Source: Rhodococcus_G sp042879035
GTDB lineage: Bacteria; Actinomycetota; Actinomycetes; Mycobacteriales; Mycobacteriaceae
Assembly: GCF_042879035.1 (NCBI RefSeq)
Contig: NZ_JBIAOU010000001.1
Location: 1,054,001 to 1,118,000 of the forward strand
Direction: 5' to 3'
DNA: 64,000 bases
Part shown: positions 44,884 to 52,993 of the stretch, in pieces
How positions within the stretch are numbered: position 1 is the stretch's first letter
How the letters are laid out: each line of letters begins with the position of its first letter
The notes under the pieces: generated by a model
The model's input: the letters and a program-made list of their open reading frames with translations, nothing else
What the model was told of the DNA's origin: nothing
Databases searched by the model: none
Made by a program: the position numbers and the translations under genes

Positions 44884-45729
44884 ATGGATCCGGTCGAGGT
44901 CACGAGGGTGACCGTGGGTGACCACACCTTCGACGTCACGTGCGCAGGTCCCGGCGACGGTGTGCCCGTCGTGCTGCTGCACGGATTCCCGGAAACCGCG
45001 GCCTGCTGGCGCCCCGTCCTGCCGAAGCTCGCCGCTTCCGGCTGCCGGCTGATCGCCCCGACACAGCGCGGCTACTCCCCCGGCGCTCGTCCCGTCGGCG
45101 TCGACCACTACACCGTCGACCTGCTCGGAGCCGACGTGCTCGGCCTCCTCGACGTGTTCGGCCTGCAGTCCGCACATCTCGTCGGGCACGACTGGGGCGC
45201 GGCCGTCGCCTGGTGGATCGCGGGCCACCGTCCCGACCGCGTCGACTCGCTGACCGCGGTGTCGGTGCCGCATCCGGCCGCGTTCGGCTGGGCACTGCGC
45301 GAGGACGCCGACCAGAAGGCGCGTTCGAAGTACATCGCGGTGTTCCGGCACGGCGACTCGGCGGAGCGCGCCCTGCTCGCCGACGACGCGAAGCCGCTCC
45401 GGGACATCTTCGCGGGCGTCGACCCGGGTCTGGTGGACGAGCACCTCCGCGTTCTGACCGAGCCCGGCGCGCTGACCGCCGCCCTGTCCTGGTACCGGGC
45501 CATGGGCCGCGGGTTCGGCGAGATCCCGGCGGTGCGGGTGCCGACGACCTACGTGTGGAGCACCGAGGACATGGCGCTGGGCCGGGCCGGCGCCGAGCGG
45601 TGCGGGGATTTCGTCACCGGACCGTACCGGTTCGTCGAGCTCGACGGGGTCGGTCACTGGGTGCCGGAGGAGGCCCCGGACGCGCTGGCCGAGGCGATCA
45701 TCGAACGAGTGGAAGGAAGCCGGTCATGA
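44884..45729 (+). CDS. alpha/beta hydrolase (epoxide hydrolase-like)
   Basis: A 281-residue hydrolase with the oxyanion motif VLLHGFPETAACWRPVLP. The nucleophile elbow is GHDWGAAVAW, with Asp as nucleophile as in epoxide hydrolases and haloalkane dehalogenases, and the catalytic His is in DGVGHWVPEEAP. Cytosolic. Its stop overlaps the ATG of the next gene (ATGA). Exact substrate unknown; epoxide hydrolase is the likeliest activity. Confidence 0.88.
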   Translation: MDPVEVTRVTVGDHTFDVTCAGPGDGVPVVLLHGFPETAACWRPVLPKLAASGCRLIAPTQRGYSPGARPVGVDHYTVDLLGADVLGLLDVFGLQSAHLVGHDWGAAVAWWIAGHRPDRVDSLTAVSVPHPAAFGWALREDADQKARSKYIAVFRHGDSAERALLADDAKPLRDIFAGVDPGLVDEHLRVLTEPGALTAALSWYRAMGRGFGEIPAVRVPTTYVWSTEDMALGRAGAERCGDFVTGPYRFVELDGVGHWVPEEAPDALAEAIIERVEGSRS

Positions 45730-46295
45730 GCGGTCTCGCGGTACTGGTGGTCGGTGCCCTGCTGTGCTTCTACGGAATCCGGTCGATGCACCTCGCGGTG
45801 CTCGCCGCAGGGTTCGGTCTCGGCTGGCTGATCGCCGACCTGTTCAACGCGTCGGTGTGGACACTGGTGCTGTTCGGCCTGATCGGCGCCGTCGCCTGCT
45901 GGGTGGTGACGACGCTGGTCTTCAAGTTCTCCGCGTATTTCATCGGAGCCATCACCGGCGCGATGGCCGGAGCGAAACTCGCCGAGGTCCTGCAGCCCGG
46001 CGACAACAACTGGGCGCTCAGTGCGATCGTGATCCTGGCGCTCGCGGTCGCGGCCGCATTCCTCGCCGACAAGTTCCGGGCCCGGGCGTTGCTGTGGCTG
46101 ACCTCGATCGGCGGCGCGAGCATGATCCTCACCGGTCTCGGCGGCATGGTCGGGGCCCTCGACTTCCTCCGCCACCCCGACGGGGGATTCCAGCAGGTCG
46201 TCGCCACGCTGATCTGGATCGCGCTCTCGGCCGCCGGGTGGATCGTCCAGCGCCGCCTGTTCCCGGACAAGCTCGGCCTCGAGTCCGCGTCCTAG
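45726..46295 (+). CDS. polytopic membrane protein of unknown function
   Basis: A 189-residue protein with about six hydrophobic segments, beginning GLAVLVVGALLCFYGIRSM and ending in a short basic loop RRLFPDKLG. The pattern resembles DUF4203/TM7S3-type proteins: Gly-rich helices such as YFIGAITGAMAGAKLAEV. Translation is coupled to the hydrolase by a 4-bp ATGA overlap. Its 3' end overlaps the convergent MFS gene by 4 bp. Confidence 0.8.
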   Translation: MSGLAVLVVGALLCFYGIRSMHLAVLAAGFGLGWLIADLFNASVWTLVLFGLIGAVACWVVTTLVFKFSAYFIGAITGAMAGAKLAEVLQPGDNNWALSAIVILALAVAAAFLADKFRARALLWLTSIGGASMILTGLGGMVGALDFLRHPDGGFQQVVATLIWIALSAAGWIVQRRLFPDKLGLESAS

Positions 46296-47611
46296 CGTCC
46301 GGCGCCTGCGGGCCAGGCGTCCGGGGCCCGCACCGGAAGCAGTGCGGCCAAGCCGATCCCGAGCACCACCAGCAGGCCGAGGATGCCCGCCCGATCGCTG
46401 GCGAAAAGCCACGCAAACAACCCGAAGAGGGTCGGCGACAGGAACGACACCGCGCGTCCGGTCGTCGCGTACAGACCGAACATCTGCCCCTCGCGCCCTG
46501 CCGGGCTGAGCCGGGCCATGAAGGTGCGGGCCGCGGACTGTGCGGGCCCGACGAACAGGCACAGCAGCAGTCCGAGAATCCAGAAGGCCAGCACACCGGA
46601 GACGACGAGCAGGATCGCCCCGACCACCAGCATCGACGCGAGCGACCCGACGATCACCGCCTTCGGCCCGATCCGGTCGTCGAGCCGGCCCGCTCCGAGG
46701 GCTCCGAGCGCGGCGACCACGTTGGCCGCGACACCGAACAGCAGCACGTCCCCCGACGCGATGCCGTAGACGTTGACGGCGAGCACCGCACCGAAGGTGA
46801 ACACCCCGGCGAGTCCGTCCCGGAACAGTGCGCTGGCGATCAGGTAGCCGACGGTACGCCGGTCCGTGGACCACAGTGCGCGCAGGTCGTTCCACAGCAC
46901 CCGGTAGGAACCGAGGAATCCCGGGCCGGCGGCGGCGTCCGGGGACGGCAGTTCGGGAACCGCGAACAGCACGGGCACCGCGAAGACGGCGAACCAGACC
47001 GCGGCGAGCACGGCGACGGTGCGGACGTACAGGCCACCGTCGGTGGCGATCCCGAACAGCCCGCGGGTGGCACCGTCGCCGGCGATGAACCCGAAGTAGC
47101 ACACCAGCAGCAGCACGATGCCGCCGAAATATCCCATCGCCCAGCCGAACCCGGACACCCGGCCGATGTTCGACGGCGTCGACACCTGACGGAGCATCGC
47201 GAAGTACGGCACCTGGGCGAGTTCGAAGAGCACCGATCCGACACCGAGGAGCAGCAACCCGAGCCACAGGTAGTCGTAGTCGTCCTGGACGAAGAACATC
47301 GCCAACATGCAGCCGACGACCGTCGCGGTGAGCAGCGCCAGCGACCGTTTCCGGTGGCCCGCCGCGTCCGAGCGCTGGCCCGTGACCGGGGCGAGCACCG
47401 CGATGAGCAGGCCCGCCGCGCCCAGCGACCATCCGAGCCAACTGCTCGCCGACACCGAGCCCGGCAGGTCGTCGCCCACCGCATCGGTGAGGTACACCGA
47501 GAAGACGAAGGTGACGATCACCGCGTTGAACGCGGCCGACCCCCAGTCCCACAGCCCCCACGCGACGACCTGTCTGCGCGTGGCCATCTCACCGCCCACC
47601 GCTGTGCTCAT
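46292..47611 (-). CDS. MFS transporter (UMF1/Atg22-like)
   Basis: A 439-residue transporter with 12 predicted helices. The opening VVAWGLWDWGSAAFNAVIVTFVFSVYLTD is the signature of the UMF1/Atg22-like MFS family, some of which export amino acids. The loop after helix 2 has TGQRSDAAGHRKRSL. A start at the internal ATG nine codons in is also possible and has a slightly better upstream sequence. It is divergent from a PadR gene by 98 bp. Substrate unknown. Confidence 0.87.
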   Translation of the reverse strand: MSTAVGGEMATRRQVVAWGLWDWGSAAFNAVIVTFVFSVYLTDAVGDDLPGSVSASSWLGWSLGAAGLLIAVLAPVTGQRSDAAGHRKRSLALLTATVVGCMLAMFFVQDDYDYLWLGLLLLGVGSVLFELAQVPYFAMLRQVSTPSNIGRVSGFGWAMGYFGGIVLLLVCYFGFIAGDGATRGLFGIATDGGLYVRTVAVLAAVWFAVFAVPVLFAVPELPSPDAAAGPGFLGSYRVLWNDLRALWSTDRRTVGYLIASALFRDGLAGVFTFGAVLAVNVYGIASGDVLLFGVAANVVAALGALGAGRLDDRIGPKAVIVGSLASMLVVGAILLVVSGVLAFWILGLLLCLFVGPAQSAARTFMARLSPAGREGQMFGLYATTGRAVSFLSPTLFGLFAWLFASDRAGILGLLVVLGIGLAALLPVRAPDAWPAGAGR

Positions 47612-47709
47612 GGCGCGAGCCTACAAACTGCCGCGCGGAAACACGCGCCTCGCCGCGGCCTCCTATGAACTCAGTTGCATATACACGCGGGCGCACACAT
47701 ACTGACCGC

Positions 47710-48237
47710 ATGGCGCTCGACCACGCACTGCTCGTCTCCCTCGCGGAACAATCCGGCTCCGGTTACGAGCTGGCGCGCCGCTTCGACCGGTCGATCGGCT
47801 ACTTCTGGAACGCCACCCACCAGCAGATCTACCGCGTCCTCAAACGGATGGACGAGGCGGGCTGGGTGATCGGCGAGACCGTAGGCCAACAGGGCAAGCC
47901 GGACAAGCGCGTGTACCGGGTCTCCGACACCGGCCGAGCCGAACTCGCCAGCTGGATCGCCGAACCGACCGAGGCCGGGCACCTGCGCAACGAGCTCGCG
48001 GTGAAGATCCGCGCCGCCGCACACGGCGACCGCGGCGCACTGCGCGCCGAGGTGACCCGGCACCGCGACGCCCACGCCCAGCGGCTCGAGGTCTACCGGA
48101 TGATCGAGAAACGCGACTTCCCGGCGCCCGACCGGCTGTCCGGCACGGCGCTGCACCAGTACCTCGTCCTGCGCGGCGGCATCCGCATCGAGGAGGGCTT
48201 CGACCAGTGGTGCCGGGAAGTCCTCGACGCCCTCTGA
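47710..48237 (+). CDS. PadR-family transcriptional regulator
   Basis: A 175-residue winged-helix regulator: LDHALLVSLAEQSGSGYELARRFDRSIGYFWNATHQQIYRVLKRMDEAGWV is the PadR DNA-binding core, followed by the wing (KPDKRVYRVSDTGRAEL) and a C-terminal helical dimerisation domain (Vir-like). The ATG at 47710 is chosen; the frame is open upstream. It is 26 bp from fadH, suggesting co-transcription and regulation of fadH or of the divergent MFS gene. Confidence 0.88.
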   Translation: MALDHALLVSLAEQSGSGYELARRFDRSIGYFWNATHQQIYRVLKRMDEAGWVIGETVGQQGKPDKRVYRVSDTGRAELASWIAEPTEAGHLRNELAVKIRAAAHGDRGALRAEVTRHRDAHAQRLEVYRMIEKRDFPAPDRLSGTALHQYLVLRGGIRIEEGFDQWCREVLDAL

Positions 48238-48263
48238 TCCCCTCCGCCGGAAGGACCGTCCGC

Positions 48264-50294
48264 GTGACCGATCCGTACCCCCACCTGCTGTCCCCGCTCG
48301 ATCTCGGGTTCACCACCCTGCGCAATCGGGTGGTGATGGGGTCGATGCACACCGGCCTCGAGGACCGCACCCGCGACATTCCCAAACTGGCCGCGTATTT
48401 CGCCGAACGTGCGCGCGGCGGAGTCGGGCTGATCGTCACCGGAGGCTACGCCCCGAACCGCACCGGTTGGCTGCTGCCACTCGGCGCCGACCTGATCACC
48501 CGCAGGCAGGCGGCCCGGCACCGGGAGATCACCGACGCCGTGCATGCCGAGGGCGGCAAGATCGCGCTGCAGATCCTGCACGCCGGCCGCTACTCGTATC
48601 AGCCGTTGAGCGTGTCGGCGTCGTCGGTCAAGGCTCCGATCAACCCGTTCCGGCCGCGCGCATTGTCCCGGCGCGGCATCGAGTCCACCATCGACGACTA
48701 CGTCCGCTGCGCTCGCCTGGCGCAGGAGGCCGGCTACGACGGTGTCGAGATCATGGGCGGGGAGGGCTATTTCGTCAACCAGTTCCTGGCCGAGCGCACC
48801 AACCGCCGCACCGACGAGTGGGGCGGCTCCGCCGAGAACCGTCGCCGCCTGGCCACCTCGATCGTGCGCCGCACCCGCGCCGCCGTCGGCGAGCAGTTCC
48901 TCATCCTGTTCCGGCTCTCGATGGCCGACCTCGTCGAGAAGGGCCAGACGTGGCGCGAGATCGTCGATCTCGCCCGGGAACTCGAGGCCGCGGGGACCAC
49001 GATCCTCAACACCGACATCGGCTGGCACGAGGCCCGGGTGCCCACCATCGTCACCTCGGTGCCGCGGGCCGCGTTCACCGAGTTCACCGAACGGCTCGCC
49101 CGCGAGGTGCGCATCCCGGTGTGCGCATCGAACCGGATCAACATGCCCGAGACGGCCGAGGCGATCCTGTCCCGTGGTGACGCGCAACTGATCTCGACCG
49201 CGCGGCCCCTGCTCGCCGACCCGGACTGGGTGAACAAGGCCGCAGCCGACCGCGGCGACGAGATCAACACCTGCATCGCCTGCAACCAGGCCTGCCTCGA
49301 CCACGCGTTCGCCAACAAGCACGTCTCCTGCCTGCTCAACCCGCGCGCCGGACGAGAAACCGAACTGGTGCTCTCCCCCACCCGCCGGGGCAAGGCGATC
49401 GCCGTCGTCGGTGCCGGACCGGCCGGACTGTCGGCGGCACTGAACCTCGCCCAACGCGGGCACGCGGTGAGCCTCTACGAAGCAGGCGGCGAGATCGGCG
49501 GCCAGTTCGCGATCGCCCGCCGCATCCCCGGCAAGGAGGAATTCGCCGAGACGGTCCGCTACTTCACCCGGGCGCTCGACGTCGCGGGGGTCGAGGTGCA
49601 CCTGAACACCCGGGTGGACGCGGCAGCCCTGATCGCCGGCGGCCACGACGAGGTGGTGCTCGCGACGGGCGTCACCCCGCGCATCCCGGCGATACCCGGG
49701 ATCGACCACCCGAGCGTGCTGTCGTACGCCGAACTCGTCCGCGACGGCCGACCGGTGGGCGACGCGGTCGCGGTGATCGGGGCGGGCGGCATCGGCGTCG
49801 ACGTGTCCGAGTTCCTGACCCACGACCACTCCCCGGCCCTGGACCTGGCCGCGTGGAACCGCGAGTGGGGCGTCACCCACGACGAGTCCGCGCCCGGCGC
49901 GCTCACCGAACCGGTGGTCGCGCCGTCGCCGCGCCGGGTGTACCTGCTGCAACGCAAGTCGACTCCGATCGGCGCGGGACTCGGCAGGACCTCGGGGTGG
50001 GTGCACCGGGCCGCGCTGAGGAAGAAGGGCGTCGAGCAGATCTCGGGCGTGAACTACGAGCGCATCGACGACGACGGTCTGCACATCACCTTCGGCGCGA
50101 AACACGAACGTCCGCGGACCCTCGCCGTCGACAACGTGGTGATCTGCGCGGGGCAGGAATCGGTGCGCGACCTCGAAGCCGACCTGACCACCGCGGGCGT
50201 GCCCGCCCACGTGATCGGCGGCGCGGACGTCGCGGCCGAACTCGACGCGAAACGCGCCATCGAGCAGGGCACCCGGCTCGCCGCGGTCCTGTGA
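48264..50294 (+). CDS. fadH: NADPH-dependent 2,4-dienoyl-CoA reductase
   Basis: Multidomain flavo-iron-sulfur enzyme of 676 residues needed to degrade unsaturated fatty acids with double bonds at even positions. An N-terminal Old-Yellow-Enzyme barrel (FTTLRNRVVMGSMHTGLED, GGEGYFVNQFLAERTNRRTDEWGG) is followed by a 4Fe-4S motif CIACNQACLD plus a later Cys, an FAD domain (IAVVGAGPAGLSAALNLAQRG) and an NADPH-binding domain (AVIGAGGIGVDVSEF). The GTG at 48264 has GGAAGGA eight bases upstream. It is the counterpart of mycobacterial FadH (Rv1175c). Confidence 0.94.
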   Translation: MTDPYPHLLSPLDLGFTTLRNRVVMGSMHTGLEDRTRDIPKLAAYFAERARGGVGLIVTGGYAPNRTGWLLPLGADLITRRQAARHREITDAVHAEGGKIALQILHAGRYSYQPLSVSASSVKAPINPFRPRALSRRGIESTIDDYVRCARLAQEAGYDGVEIMGGEGYFVNQFLAERTNRRTDEWGGSAENRRRLATSIVRRTRAAVGEQFLILFRLSMADLVEKGQTWREIVDLARELEAAGTTILNTDIGWHEARVPTIVTSVPRAAFTEFTERLAREVRIPVCASNRINMPETAEAILSRGDAQLISTARPLLADPDWVNKAAADRGDEINTCIACNQACLDHAFANKHVSCLLNPRAGRETELVLSPTRRGKAIAVVGAGPAGLSAALNLAQRGHAVSLYEAGGEIGGQFAIARRIPGKEEFAETVRYFTRALDVAGVEVHLNTRVDAAALIAGGHDEVVLATGVTPRIPAIPGIDHPSVLSYAELVRDGRPVGDAVAVIGAGGIGVDVSEFLTHDHSPALDLAAWNREWGVTHDESAPGALTEPVVAPSPRRVYLLQRKSTPIGAGLGRTSGWVHRAALRKKGVEQISGVNYERIDDDGLHITFGAKHERPRTLAVDNVVICAGQESVRDLEADLTTAGVPAHVIGGADVAAELDAKRAIEQGTRLAAVL

Positions 50295-50305
50295 GGCGGC
50301 TTCGC

Positions 50306-50355
50306 CGCTCGTGCGCGCTTTCCGGGTCCAGGGGCCCCCGAACCGCGCACGAGCG
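50306..50355. terminator. hairpin between fadH and cmrA
   Basis: CGCTCGTGCGCG (50306-50317) and CGCGCACGAGCG (50344-50355) pair perfectly across a 26-base loop that contains further GC pairing. It ends 15 bp before the cmrA start, so it may also affect cmrA expression. Confidence 0.55.
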
Positions 50356-50369
50356 CTAGCCTGGGCCCG

Positions 50370-51173
50370 GTGAGTCTGCCTAACCCGACCCCAGACGCCC
50401 GTGCCGTCGTGACCGGCGCCTCCTCCGGAATCGGCGAGGCGCTCGCCACCGAACTCGCCGCGCAGGGGCATTCGCTGATCCTGGTCGCCCGACGCGGGGA
50501 CCTGCTCGACGCGCTCGCAGCGACACTGTCCGAGGCGCACGGCGTCGAGGTCGAGGTGCGCGCCGTCGACCTGTCCGACCGCGACCGACGCTCGGCACTC
50601 GTCGACGAGCTGTCCGGGCGCGAGATCTCGATCCTGTGCAACAACGCCGGGATCGCGTCCTTCGGCCCGGTCGCCGAGCTGGACCCGTCGTACGAGCGGG
50701 CGCAGGTCGAGCTCAATGCCGTTGCGGTGCACGACCTCACGCTCGCCGTGCTGCCCGGGATGATCGCCCGCGGTTCCGGCGGCATCCTGATGGTCGGCTC
50801 GGCGGCGGGCAACATGCCGATCCCGAACAACGCGACCTACGCGGCGACGAAGGCCTTCGTGAACACCTTCTCCGAGTCCCTGCGCGGCGAACTGAAGGAC
50901 TCCGGCGTCCACGTCACGCTGCTCGCACCCGGACCCGTGCGGACCGAGACCCCCGACCCGGCCGACGCGTCGATCGTGGACAGGCTCGTCCCGGACTTCC
51001 TGTGGATCTCGAGCGAGTACACCGCGAAGCTCTCCCTCGAGGCGCTGTCCAAGAACAAGATGCGCGTCGTACCGGGAATCCTCAGCAAGGGTATGTCCGT
51101 CGCCGGCGGCTACAGCCCCCGCGCGATCGTCGCCCCCATCGTCGGCACCTTCTACAAGAAGCTCGGCGGGTAG
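50370..51173 (+). CDS. cmrA: mycolate reductase, short-chain dehydrogenase
   Basis: A 267-residue SDR that reduces the 3-oxo intermediate made by the mycolate condensase to mature mycolic acid. The cofactor motif is TGASSGIG near residue 16, the structural motif NNAG, and the catalytic Ser-Tyr-Lys with YAATK. Long stretches match Rv2509/CmrA as I recall it: ELNAVAVHDLTLAVLPGMI, FVNTFSESLRGELK, SGVHVTLLAPGPVRTE and FLWISSEYTAKLSLEAL. This is strong evidence that the organism makes mycolates. It is the left end of the Rv2509-Rv2510c-Rv2511 order. The start is GTG. Confidence 0.93.
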   Translation: MSLPNPTPDARAVVTGASSGIGEALATELAAQGHSLILVARRGDLLDALAATLSEAHGVEVEVRAVDLSDRDRRSALVDELSGREISILCNNAGIASFGPVAELDPSYERAQVELNAVAVHDLTLAVLPGMIARGSGGILMVGSAAGNMPIPNNATYAATKAFVNTFSESLRGELKDSGVHVTLLAPGPVRTETPDPADASIVDRLVPDFLWISSEYTAKLSLEALSKNKMRVVPGILSKGMSVAGGYSPRAIVAPIVGTFYKKLGG

Positions 51174-51208
51174 GCGACACCGCCACGGCGCGACGTGGTC
51201 CCGACCCC

Positions 51209-51238
51209 CGTCGGGCCGGTGCGGGAACCGGCCCGACG
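51209..51238 (+). terminator. terminator after cmrA
   Basis: CGTCGGGCCGGT (51209-51220), a 6-base loop and ACCGGCCCGACG (51227-51238), perfect 12-bp stem 35 bp after the cmrA stop. Confidence 0.7.
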
Positions 51239-51304
51239 TGAGACCGTGGAGGAGCGGATGCGCAGGGAGTCCGGCTTGTCGGCAGTGCACACCTGGCGCA
51301 CTTC

Positions 51305-51340
51305 CTTACCGACAAGTAAGTTATCGGGTGTCGACACCCG
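51305..51340. promoter_or_regulatory. two palindromes upstream of fadD
   Basis: CTTAC-CGACAA-GTAAG (51305-51320), a TetR-type half-site pair, and the perfect 16-bp palindrome CGGGTGTCGACACCCG (51325-51340). An extra CTTGTCGG half-site lies near 51276. They occupy the promoter region of the acyl-CoA ligase gene, whose ATG is 22 bp further on. Confidence 0.55.
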
Positions 51341-51361
51341 ACCCCAGGAGGACACCGCCGC

Positions 51362-52993
51362 ATGCCGCGCCTTTCCGGAGCAACCGACCTGATCAAGGGC
51401 CTGATACCGATCACGAAGGCCGGTATCGTCGGGCCGATCGGGCCGTCCACGCTCGCCGGGGTCGTGTCGGCCTGGTACCAGTGGGACTTCACCGCAGGCG
51501 GACTGCTCGCCGTCGCCGCGCGCCGCGACGGCGACCGGATCGCCGTGATCGACGACCACGGCCCCGTCACCTACCGACAGCTCGACGACGACGCCGAGGC
51601 TCTCGCCATCGCACTGCACGATCGCGGACTGCGCGAACGCGGACGCATCGGAGTCCTCGCCCGCAACCACCGCGGGTTCCTGATCGCGATGGGCGCATCG
51701 AGCCGACTGGGCACCGACCTGGTGCTGCTCAACACCGGCGCCTCGGCCACCCAGTTCGCCGACATCGTCACCGAGCAGAAACTCGACTGGCTGCTCGTCG
51801 ACCCGGAGTTCACCCCCCTGATCCCCGACTCCGACCTCCGCGTCGCGGTGTTCGACGACCCCGACTGCGCCGAGGACGGCAACGCCGAGGGCTGGGCCCG
51901 ATTCGAGGGCCTCCTCGAGGACGGTCGCGGCGTCGGTGCTCTGGTCCTGCCCGCACGACCCCGACGGGGACGGCTCGTCGTCCTGACGTCCGGAACCACC
52001 GGAACACCGAAGGGCGCCTCCCGGCCCGAACCCCGCAGCTGGATGCCGGCGTCGGCGGTGCTCTCCCGGCTGCCGCTGCGCAGCCGGTGCACCACTGTGC
52101 TGGTATCGCCGATCTTCCACACCTGGGGCCTGGCAGGTATCCAGATCGCGCTGGCACTGCGCTCCACCATCGTCCTCACCCGGCGCTTCGACCCCGCCGA
52201 GACCGTCAATGCGGTTGCCCGACACGGCGCGGACGTGCTGTGGGTGGTCCCGACGATGCTGCAGCGGATCACCGACCTCCCGAAGGACCGCCGCGACGTC
52301 GACCTCTCGGCGCTGCGGGTGATCGCCGCGAGCGGCTCGGCGATTCCGACCGGTGTGGTCCACAAGACCTTCGACGTCTTCGGCCCCGTCCTCTACAACT
52401 TCTACGGTTCGACCGAGGTCAGCTGGGCGTCGATCGCGCAGCCGGAGGAACTGCTGCGGCACCCGAACACCGCGGGCCGGCCGCCCCTCGGAACGGTGGT
52501 CCGCATCCTCGACGACACCGGCACCGAAGTCCCCGCGGGGACCGTGGGTCGCGTGTTCGTCGGCAACGGGATGCTCTTCGAGGGATACACCCGAGGCAGC
52601 GAGGAGAAGGAGTTCGTCGACGGGTTGATGGCCACCGGCGACGTCGGACACTTCGACGACGAGGGTCTGCTGTTCCTCGACGGTCGCAGCGACGACATGA
52701 TCGTCTCGGGCGGCGAGAACGTCTACCCGCGCGAGGTGGAGAACGTGCTCAGCGAACTGCCCGGGATCCTCGAAGCGGCCGTGCTCGGCGTCGACGACGA
52801 CGAGTTCGGCGCCAGGCTCGCCGCCTACGTCGTTCGGACCGACGGCGCGGACGGGGCCGCGCTGACCGAGGACGGCATCCGGGCGCACGTGAAGGCACAC
52901 CTCACACGGTTCTGCGTCCCCCGGGACGTCACGTTCCTCGACGAACTGCCCCGCAACGCGACCGGGAAGGTCGTCCCCCGCGAGTTGCGCTGA
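51362..52993 (+). CDS. fatty acyl-CoA ligase/AMP-binding enzyme (FadD type)
   Basis: Adenylate-forming ligase of 543 residues: ATP motif LTSGTTGTPKGA (around 207-218), FYGSTE, GDVGHFDDEGLLFLDGRSDDMIVSGGENVYPREVE, and the catalytic Lys in PRNATGKVVPREL. It activates a carboxylic acid, probably a medium- to long-chain or branched acid, as acyl-CoA. AGGAGG lies 10 bp upstream of the ATG. It stands between cmrA and the Rv2510c-like gene, which are neighbours in M. tuberculosis, so it was probably inserted here. Its last 169 bp overlap, on the opposite strand, the run-on 3' end of that ATPase frame. Confidence 0.9.
   Translation: MPRLSGATDLIKGLIPITKAGIVGPIGPSTLAGVVSAWYQWDFTAGGLLAVAARRDGDRIAVIDDHGPVTYRQLDDDAEALAIALHDRGLRERGRIGVLARNHRGFLIAMGASSRLGTDLVLLNTGASATQFADIVTEQKLDWLLVDPEFTPLIPDSDLRVAVFDDPDCAEDGNAEGWARFEGLLEDGRGVGALVLPARPRRGRLVVLTSGTTGTPKGASRPEPRSWMPASAVLSRLPLRSRCTTVLVSPIFHTWGLAGIQIALALRSTIVLTRRFDPAETVNAVARHGADVLWVVPTMLQRITDLPKDRRDVDLSALRVIAASGSAIPTGVVHKTFDVFGPVLYNFYGSTEVSWASIAQPEELLRHPNTAGRPPLGTVVRILDDTGTEVPAGTVGRVFVGNGMLFEGYTRGSEEKEFVDGLMATGDVGHFDDEGLLFLDGRSDDMIVSGGENVYPREVENVLSELPGILEAAVLGVDDDEFGARLAAYVVRTDGADGAALTEDGIRAHVKAHLTRFCVPRDVTFLDELPRNATGKVVPRELR

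Noticed and set aside
44698..45657. Long N-terminal extension of the PucR regulator
   Set aside because: It is antisense to the hydrolase gene with its GHDWGAAVAW motif. The ATG at 44697 has a good ribosome site.
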